NCBI GenBank assembly: GCA_905397405.1
Contig: CAJPVJ010000393.1
Coordinates: 1 to 26,642 of the forward strand
From: Oppiella nova
Lineage: Eukaryota > Arthropoda > Arachnida > Sarcoptiformes > Oppiidae
DNA: 26,642 nucleotides
Direction: 5' to 3'
Shown: in pieces, positions 20,070 to 26,642 of the stretch
How positions within the stretch are numbered: position 1 is the first letter of the stretch
How the letters are laid out: every line of letters starts with the position of its first letter
Notes under the pieces: model-generated
Told to the model about the DNA's origin: nothing
What the model saw: only the letters and a program-made list of their open reading frames with translations
The model's database searches: none
Made by a program: the position numbers and the translations under genes

Positions 20070-22691
20070 TCTAAAATGAACTCTTGTTGTCTATGGGATT
20101 ATCATCGATGGGTGACTCTCGGGTTTCTTCTTCTGACACCACTTCCCCTTTACCGCACGTCTCCACTAATAAGGCTCTGAAATATATGTTTCAAATGATT
20201 AGATCAGATAACATGTGTCCAAACGAATGCTCACTTAATATTTGGGTCCATATCCGGTGATTCTGTGATGTGTTGTTTGACATGAGCGACCATTTCAGTC
20301 ATACCTAACTCTAAGCCAAACTCAATACACTGTTTAGCAAATGCATACTTCTTGGCATCGATTGCTTTAATACAAAATCGGCCCAATGTTTGGTCACTAA
20401 AAAAGACAAAATATAAGCCTTTGAATCGCTATTTATAAAACTGTTTCAATGAGTGAAACCTTGGATTTCCGGTCACTTTTTTCGTTTGAGTCAATTTGTT
20501 GAGAACCGATTGGGCGCTCTCCATGTCATTGGCGTTCAAATAGATGTCAATCGCGTATCCGAGCAAAACACCAGTGAATCTAACCATCAAATTGTAAAAC
20601 AATTATTCATAAGAATTAAAGCAAATGAATGACAACTGACTGATGAACAACAACGTGTCCTTCTTGTAATTGATGGTCAAGTCGTGAATCAATGAATTTC
20701 AAGCTCTCATTCACTGAATATATAGAAAACGATAGTTAATAACGGATCATATGATTAATGAATGTGCAAACAAACAAACCGATTGCAGTGAATTGTTTTT
20801 GCAAATCTTCATTTACTTTTGCAATTGAGATTAAGCCCAAAAACTCTTCCATAAGATTAATCTGAGACATATATTCAAAGTTTTTGAAGTCCTCCCAAAT
20901 TCTGGGCAAATAATGGTATCCATCGTAGAGTTGAATCATTCTCCAGATGTCTGATAAGACCACCGGTTCCGGGATGTAGACGTGTGGCACATATTTCTCA
21001 TAGAACTCCATAAAAACTTTTATGTCTTCTGATGTGGTGAGCAGTCGGAAAAACTTTTGACTAAATAATTCAAATTAAAAGTTTAGTCACATTTTCACCA
21101 TTGATTGATTCACTGCTGAATTCAATGACTCACTAATACGTCGATTCATTCAATATATTTCCCAATAATCTTGAATTATTTCCCTTTGAGACCAATTCGT
21201 GGAGTCTATAAGCGAGTGATATGTCACCCAATCTCTGACACACACTCATTGCCGTCAAAAAGAAATTAACTGCAAATGAAAATATTGTCATAAAACTGCT
21301 TATACGGGTAAATGAGTCAAAGTACCATCTTTTGGATCTCGAATCACAAATTCTTTGCCATCGATTTTATCCATTATCTCATACAACACGTGAGAGGTAG
21401 GACTCTTGTCTCTGGAGAATATGTTCAGCAAATGATAATATGTGGCCAACGATGGCTCAACCCCTAAGTTAACGGTCATCTCAACCAAAGTCTTTTTGGC
21501 AAAATTCTGAGTGAACCTCATGGCTCCGAATCGAGTGATCACTTCCAACATGTTGTTCAATGTCTGCAAATTGGGTTTAATTGCATTGCTTTTCATGCAA
21601 TTCAGGATTTCCTCGACATATACCCAACGCGTGTCACTCGACTCCCTCAACATCGGCGCCACTTTTATCAGACTATTATAGGTCTCTGTATTTAGTTTGA
21701 GTCCCTTTTCAATCATTTCCCGATAGTATTGGTAAGCCTTCTGCGACTGCGAGTGTTTCGCTAATCCTTGGATTAAAGCGCAATACGTTTCACTCGTTTT
21801 CTCCGCAATTGAATCAAACAATTGTTCCGCAAATCCGTTGTCTTTCCAAACCACGAGAAGTCTTTCGGATTCTTTGGAGAATGATTTCTCGATAATGAAC
21901 TCCATGTCCACCGGTTCCTCGCAGTTGTAAAAACAGACCAATTCTAACAATTTCTGTACCGTTTGTCCACTTATTTCCTTTGCATCTCTCGTCATGTTTT
22001 TATAGCAAACCATTGAATGATTCACTTCTTTACGTGCGATACACTTCTTGAGATCTGTTTCATCCACTTCTGTGTTCTCGTCGTAAACCTCTTTATAAGT
22101 GAAGGCCTCGATCTTGGGCTCCGACACGTCTCTAAAGAAGAGTTCCGGGAACTCCTCGAACACATACTTCGCCGCTCGACGACCAGACTCTCGAGACAAT
22201 GAGAATAACCGCTGAGGAAAGAGAGTAGTCATCACTCGTTAAGACACCGCCAGTCATACAATCAGATCAGTTGATTGCAATACCTTTTGGTGATTACTAA
22301 GTGGTGTGAGAAACGGGTCGTCAATATAGCGATAGTCGGGTCCACTGAAGTCCTGCCAACAAATCACATGTCATTACAGTTAACCATAGAATACAAGCAA
22401 TTGGTGGACAAACCCGTTGAGTGACATCCGCCAAAGCCCTCAATATATCGGTCGGACCTCTGATTCACATGCAATCAAAAGAGTGAACAAATGACACAAT
22501 TATGGCAACCAATCAAACCTTTCAATCCTTTTTGGGATTTCAATCACATCTCTATTCTTAAGGTGTGTTTGACTGCCATTTAGTGCTGAATATGAGTGAA
22601 GAGATGAGGGTTTGTTTGCTTTCAACCCATTGTTAACCAAATGTCGAAATAAAATCAACTGATTTGATGTCAACAGCTTTGAAGTGATCAT
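20070..22691 (-). CDS. PTCD3: Small ribosomal subunit protein mS39 (PTCD3), mitochondrial
   Basis: Ten exons: 22691-22519, 22459-22414, 22352-22284, 22211-21326, 21269-21134, 21060-20780, 20713-20641, 20579-20460, 20396-20235 and 20176 to about 20070, roughly 680 residues (human 689). Family text: VIEIPKRIER, ILRALADVTQRDFSGPDYRYIDDPFLTP, FSLSRESGRRAAKYVF, PKIEAF. Pentatricopeptide-like helix pairs follow: TYCALIQGLAKHSQSQKAYQ, TYNSLIKVAP, TLNNMLEVITRFG, TYYHLLNIFSR, FFLTAMSVCQRLGD, IWRMIQLYD. The N-terminus (MITSKLLTSNQLILFRHL) fits a mitochondrial signal. mS39 sits on the mitochondrial small subunit near the mRNA entrance and supports mitochondrial translation. Phases agree at junctions 1-9; the last exon's frame near its end is one base uncertain in my reading, so the stop position is approximate. 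Confidence 0.9.
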
Positions 22692-22991
22692 TTGATTGCC
22701 TTTTAATTGTAATTTAAGTTTTCAAAACTTTGTATCCATTGAACACATGATTATTGTTTATATCGTTATTCAATAATAACGTGACCATAGGTTGGCACCA
22801 TAACCATAACCATCACCCATTGGAACTGCTTTGACTTTAGTTCATTAAATTATCATTTATTTAATTAAATGTTTTAATTTAATAGTGAATTTATGTAAAT
22901 GTAATAAAATTAACAAATATATGTAATTGTGGGCTAAATAATGATTGAAATCAATTCCTTGGCTAAAAAAATAAGTTTCTGTCAAAACGGT
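22692..22991. other. Spacer between BUD13 stop and PTCD3 start
   Basis: 300 bp, AT-rich, between two same-strand genes. It holds a minus-strand AATAAA at 22861-22856, about 130 bp past the BUD13 stop, and the short upstream region of PTCD3. No gene is supported. Confidence 0.5.
22856..22861 (-). promoter_or_regulatory. Candidate BUD13 poly(A) signal
   Basis: AATAAA on the minus strand about 130 bp beyond the BUD13 TGA; a chance match is possible in this AT-rich run. Confidence 0.4.
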
Positions 22992-24534
22992 TCACATGTC
23001 TTGAGTGGACCACCGATACGCCTCCTCAAGAGTGGACTCCTTGTTAGCGATTCGGTCGAAATGCTTCTTCTCAAAGCCATTGGAGCGGTCGACGCCATCC
23101 CATCGATAGCCGGGGTATATATTGAAGCGATTGAGTGGAGGCGCCGGTCCTTTGTATTTGGGCTTCACTTTAACGGTTCCGTCAATCAGTTTCTCTTCGT
23201 CTTTATTCTTGCGGATCATAGCCGCCATCGGGTCGTCTTCGCGCTCCTTCTCCCGCAACATCTTATCCAAGTCGACGTCCCCCTCATAGCGGGCCAACGG
23301 TTTGGACATCTCGTGCCGATCCGACTCTCTCTTCTCTTGTCGCTGTTGTGTCTGAACCACACCTTTAGACCACTTCTCGTATTTGGCTTTCTTTTGGGCT
23401 TCAATTTTATCTTTAATTAAATTCTTCTCGAACTCAAGTTTGGCCTCTTCTTCGAGGTCTCGGATTCGTCCAGATTTTGAATCTCTGAAAACGGTTTTGG
23501 CGTTTTTGCCCAACATTTCATCGCTTATCGACTCAAATAGTTTTTGTTCCTTCCGTTTAGTGGCCATCAGTTCTTCGCGTAAGAACTTTCCATCTGAAAG
23601 GCCAGCCTTTTTGCCGCCGAGAGTCAGTTCACGCTTTTTAGGCTTTTTGTCATCGCTTTGACCTCTCGGTGGAGATAAGTCACTGTCAGAGTTGTGTCGG
23701 CTCTCAGATGTCTTATTATCCAAAGATGTCTTATGTCTTATGTCAGATGTCTTGTGTCTCCCATTTGTCTCTCTTTGTGGCGAGAGATCACTGTCTGAAT
23801 CACGTCTACGTTTTGGAGATAAATCGTTGTCCTTATGACTAATACTACGTTTTGTGGTCTCAACTGATCTAACGGGTGATAAATCACTGTCAGAGTCGTG
23901 TCGCCTCCGTTTTGGAGATAAATCTTTGTCTTTCTTATTATCTCTATGTCTTGAGCCTACACTTGAGTCCCGTTTTTTGGTGTCTTTTGTGCGAACGGGA
24001 GACAAATCACTGTCTGAATCATGTCTTCGCCTCCGTTTAGGAGACAAGTCTTTACCAACAGGTCTTGTCTTCTTCGTTGTCCTAATGGGTGACAAATCGC
24101 TGTCTGAATCGTGTCTTAATCTCTCATTAGATCTCTTGTCCGTCTCATCAACATTGGAATCAATGGCTTTCCATCGGTTTCTGTCGATGTCTTTGCGTCT
24201 CATATGAAGAGGTCTTTCGTCGACCACTTCTGCTATAATGGGTTTCTCTTCGTTGGTCCCAAAATACAGGTCTTCATCGCTGGCGTTGGCGTCGATGTTC
24301 TTGAGGTCTATGTCGTCGTCAAAGATGCGGATTCTGTGGACAAACAAAATGTGATTAATTTAAGCGAAGATTATCTCATAAAACAAATTCAAATCACTTC
24401 TTATTCTTAGGTTTAAGCGATTTCTTTATTTTAATCCTCTTTTTCTTATCGTCTTTGCCATCATTTGGTGTCAAATACTTGAGTTTCAGATACTCTTTGT
24501 GCTCCAGCGGACGGTTATATGATTTGCCAGACAT
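22992..24534 (-). CDS. BUD13: BUD13 homolog, RES-complex splicing factor
   Basis: Two exons, 24534-24398 and 24333-22992, joined in phase 2, give 492 residues. The start MSGKSYNRPLEHKEYLKLKYL fits the family (SKAEYLKRYL); the open frame upstream of it begins only with GTG. The junction restores KKIRIFDDDIDL, then EVVDERP. The middle is a low-complexity array: five DSDSDLSP-x-R units and four DLSPKRRR units. The C-terminal domain is strongly conserved: ETVFRD-like TVFRDSKSGRIRDL, KWSKGVVQ, MSKPLARYEGDVDLDKMLRE, DPMAAMI and the terminal YKGPAPPLNRFNI...GYRWDGVDRSNGFE. BUD13 with SNIP1 and RBMX2 forms the RES complex on activated spliceosomes, helping excision of short or weak introns and mRNA retention. 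The Ser/Pro/Arg units are likely phosphorylated. Confidence 0.95.
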
Positions 24535-25381
24535 TTGGGAACCGATTAAGTGATAATTGAATTCAATTGAAGTCTTGATTGAGTTGTCATTCACTGAAAG
24601 CGTGTCTTCACAACAAACACAGTGAATGTGTTTTCACAACAAATTCATGTAAACATTGAATGCATTGAACGCAACACTAATCACAACATACGGTGCCATC
24701 AGTTATCAAACACACTCTCGCCTTCACTTCACTTCTCTATACAGAGTTTGAGTCAAACCTCTCATAAGACTTCGCTCTTGTCTTTCATTATCTCTCTTAA
24801 CCTTTACTTTAGTTTTATTTTTAAATACTTTTTTAAATGGAAATTAACATTATATTTATAACACTCAGATATATTGAGTAATACAAGACTATGAAACACA
24901 CACAGACTATGATAAATTGGTTCTAGTTATCTTAGATAGACAACTTTTAAAAACTGATAAACTTAAGATATGTAATACTTAAGTTACTTGTAGCATGGTA
25001 AATACACTAAATTATATATTTAATTCAATCATATCAGACCTTAGTCTAAATCATTTAAAGTTATAACTAATTTATAATATTGCTGTCAAAAGTATTATAT
25101 CTCTATTAATATCAACAATAGCAATCTTAAGGAATATATGGAATATTCTGTATTTTTTACTTTACTACTCATTATATTAAGTGCTATTATTTGTTTGCAT
25201 AAGAAAATTGTTATTACAAAATATACATATTCTGAAAATGTAAAAAATTGTCGTTTTATTACAAAATGTAGATTTAATTCTCGTCTTAACAATGATATTA
25301 GATATAAGTTATAACTGATGTTCAGTAACTGAACAAAAGAAGTATCAGTATATTATTATTCAGACATAAAATACAATACAA
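24535..25381. other. Intergenic region upstream of BUD13 and LRR gene
   Basis: About 850 bp between two outward-facing genes. It is balanced near BUD13 (CACTCTCGCCTTCACTTCAC region) and very AT-rich from about 24800 on. Short open frames at 24622-24861 (+) and 25095-25292 (-) show hydrophobic, low-complexity translations without family resemblance. An upstream exon of the LRR gene could be hidden here, but I see none. Confidence 0.5.
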
Positions 25382-26642
25382 ATGAACACAATTCCTAAGA
25401 ATTTGAATCAAATAAAAGACTGCAGACATGTCTCTAAGAAGGATTGGGAGGTTGTCATGAACGACATCAACAGATCCCAAGACACGTATTCAGTGTTGTT
25501 TATCGACAGTTTCAATGCAAAGCCATTGTATGTTCCGTCGTATGAATTCCGATACCATTACCCATACAATGTAATACCAGAATCGCCGCCACATTTCTAC
25601 AATGAACCCGATTATCTGAAATGGTTTGCAAACCAAATCCAAAGCAATACTTTCTATTTGCGAATACATGCCTGCAATCCAATGGAGCTCATGACAAAAG
25701 TAATCTCCAGATTCAATCATTTAAATCAAATCAATTTCCACTTCTTTATACTAAACAAAGAGTGCATTCAATTTCTGGTCAACAACTGTCCAAATCTAGA
25801 AGTTATTAATTTCGAGAACTCTATTGGCATTCATTACAATTCGTGTCATTTGCTCACAAAACTCGTGAGTCTAAAGCATTTAAATCTGAGCCGATGTGAC
25901 ATTTATGAGAATAGTTTAGAAGTGATTCTTAAAAATTGTCAAAATCTCAAATCATTGAATATTAGCGGCAATTGTCAGATAACCGGTCGGTGTTTGGTTT
26001 ACATGAATTAAATCTGAGCCGATGTGACATTTATGAGAATAGTTTAGAAGTGATTCTTAAAAATTGTCAAAATCTCAAATCATTGAATATTAGCGGCAAT
26101 TGTCAGATAACCGGTCGGTGTTTGGTTTACATGAGTCACTCGATCGAGAGGTTGGACTTCAGAGAGTGTTGGGGTATAGAGTCGTCAGAAATGATTGCAA
26201 TGACTCGCTTGAGATTAGAGACATTGTCTGAATTAATAGTGAACAGTGGCATCAATGATGAATGTATGGCAGAAATTTGCACCAATTGCGCGAATATAAG
26301 ACATTTGAATATAAGCTTTGAATGTATGGCCTATTATTTTGAGTGCGGACGACGACTATTATCTGAATCTGGTTTCAGTGAAATCGCTAAACTTGTAAAC
26401 TTAGAAATTCTTATTCTAAGACATGTGGGAAAGTTGACCGACAAGTCATTGCACACTATATTCAACGGATGCAAACACTTGACTCAATTGATAGTCAATG
26501 TAAGACATAGACATCAACTGACAGACAATGCATTGCAAGACATAGCGCTCTTGTGTCCAAGTCTTCTACATCTAGAATCAGTTCACAACCATTTCATTGG
26601 GAAGTCATGTATGATGAATATGCGTCAAATGCCTAATATAGT
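25382..26642 (+). CDS. Leucine-rich-repeat protein, F-box/LRR (FBXL) or AMN1-like, partial
   Basis: Begins at ATG 25382 and runs off the right edge. Residues 1-30 (IKDCRHVSKKDWEVVMND) recall the second half of an F-box, but no full F-box is visible, so an upstream exon may be missing. From about residue 110 there are cysteine-containing leucine-rich repeats: NCPNLEVINF, LVSLKHLNLSRCDI, NCQNLKSLNISG, CANIRHLNIS, LVNLEILILRH, GCKHLTQLIV, CPSLLHLES. This is the LRR_CC type of FBXL substrate adaptors in SCF ubiquitin ligases. The frame stops at a TAA (26009-26011) only because bases 25880-26006 are repeated at 26008-26134; reading through one copy, it stays open to base 26642. The orthologue is unknown; such genes are often expanded in arthropods. 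Confidence 0.75.
25880..26134. repeat. 127 bp tandem duplication inside the LRR gene
   Basis: Bases 25880-26006 and 26008-26134 are identical, separated by the single base 26007. The 128 bp period is not a multiple of three, so it shifts the frame and creates an early stop. Confidence 0.93.

Noticed and set aside
22941-24207. Plus-strand frames of 159, 92 and 117 residues
   Set aside because: Antisense to BUD13; their repeats (GDKSLSES) mirror the DSDSDLSP units.
24622-24861. Plus-strand 79-residue hydrophobic Ser/Leu/Phe frame
   Set aside because: AT-rich intergenic DNA, low complexity, no family resemblance and no supporting splice or promoter context.

Overview
This is a gene-dense stretch of an invertebrate nuclear genome. 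Genes are broken by short (about 55-80 bp) GT-AG introns, spacers are AT-rich, and neighbouring genes often share promoters or 3' ends. Protein content is ordinary animal housekeeping. Compact introns, divergent but recognisable animal orthologues and assembly quirks fit a small arthropod, perhaps an acariform mite; the species is inference. Nothing looks bacterial, viral or transposon-derived.

Layout, left to right: the last U-box codons of a UBE4A-like E4 ubiquitin ligase (+); NSMCE1 (-); a broken NT5DC2/3-like HAD 5'-nucleotidase gene (-) with duplicated exons, an in-frame stop and decayed 3' exons; RRP7A (-); a small membrane RING-H2 protein (+); NAA50 (-); UFC1 (+) with a gap-linked duplicated exon; mitochondrial EARS2 (-); a coiled-coil protein, possibly HAUS5-like (+); IFT46 (-), whose last coding exon overlaps the coiled-coil gene's last codons; BRAP (+); WASHC2/FAM21 (-) with a long LFa-motif array; PTCD3 (-); BUD13 (-); and a leucine-rich-repeat protein (+) that runs off the right edge.

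The exon models here were built by hand from splice signals, reading phase and remembered family sequences. For most genes all exon lengths sum to a multiple of three. They show several genes to be longer than any single open frame: NSMCE1, NAA50, UFC1, EARS2, IFT46, BRAP, WASHC2, PTCD3 and BUD13 each gain exons or a corrected start.

The genes do not form one pathway. Five act in ubiquitin or ubiquitin-like chemistry (UBE4A, NSMCE1, the RING-H2 protein, UFC1, BRAP), which may be chance. The most notable non-gene signal is a set of direct duplications with the same 128-base period at unrelated places. Two are exactly 127 bases with one spacer base, and a fifth duplication of 145 bases is separated by one N. 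This looks like unmerged contig overlaps rather than biology, and it breaks the leucine-rich-repeat gene. I see no convincing undescribed biological system.
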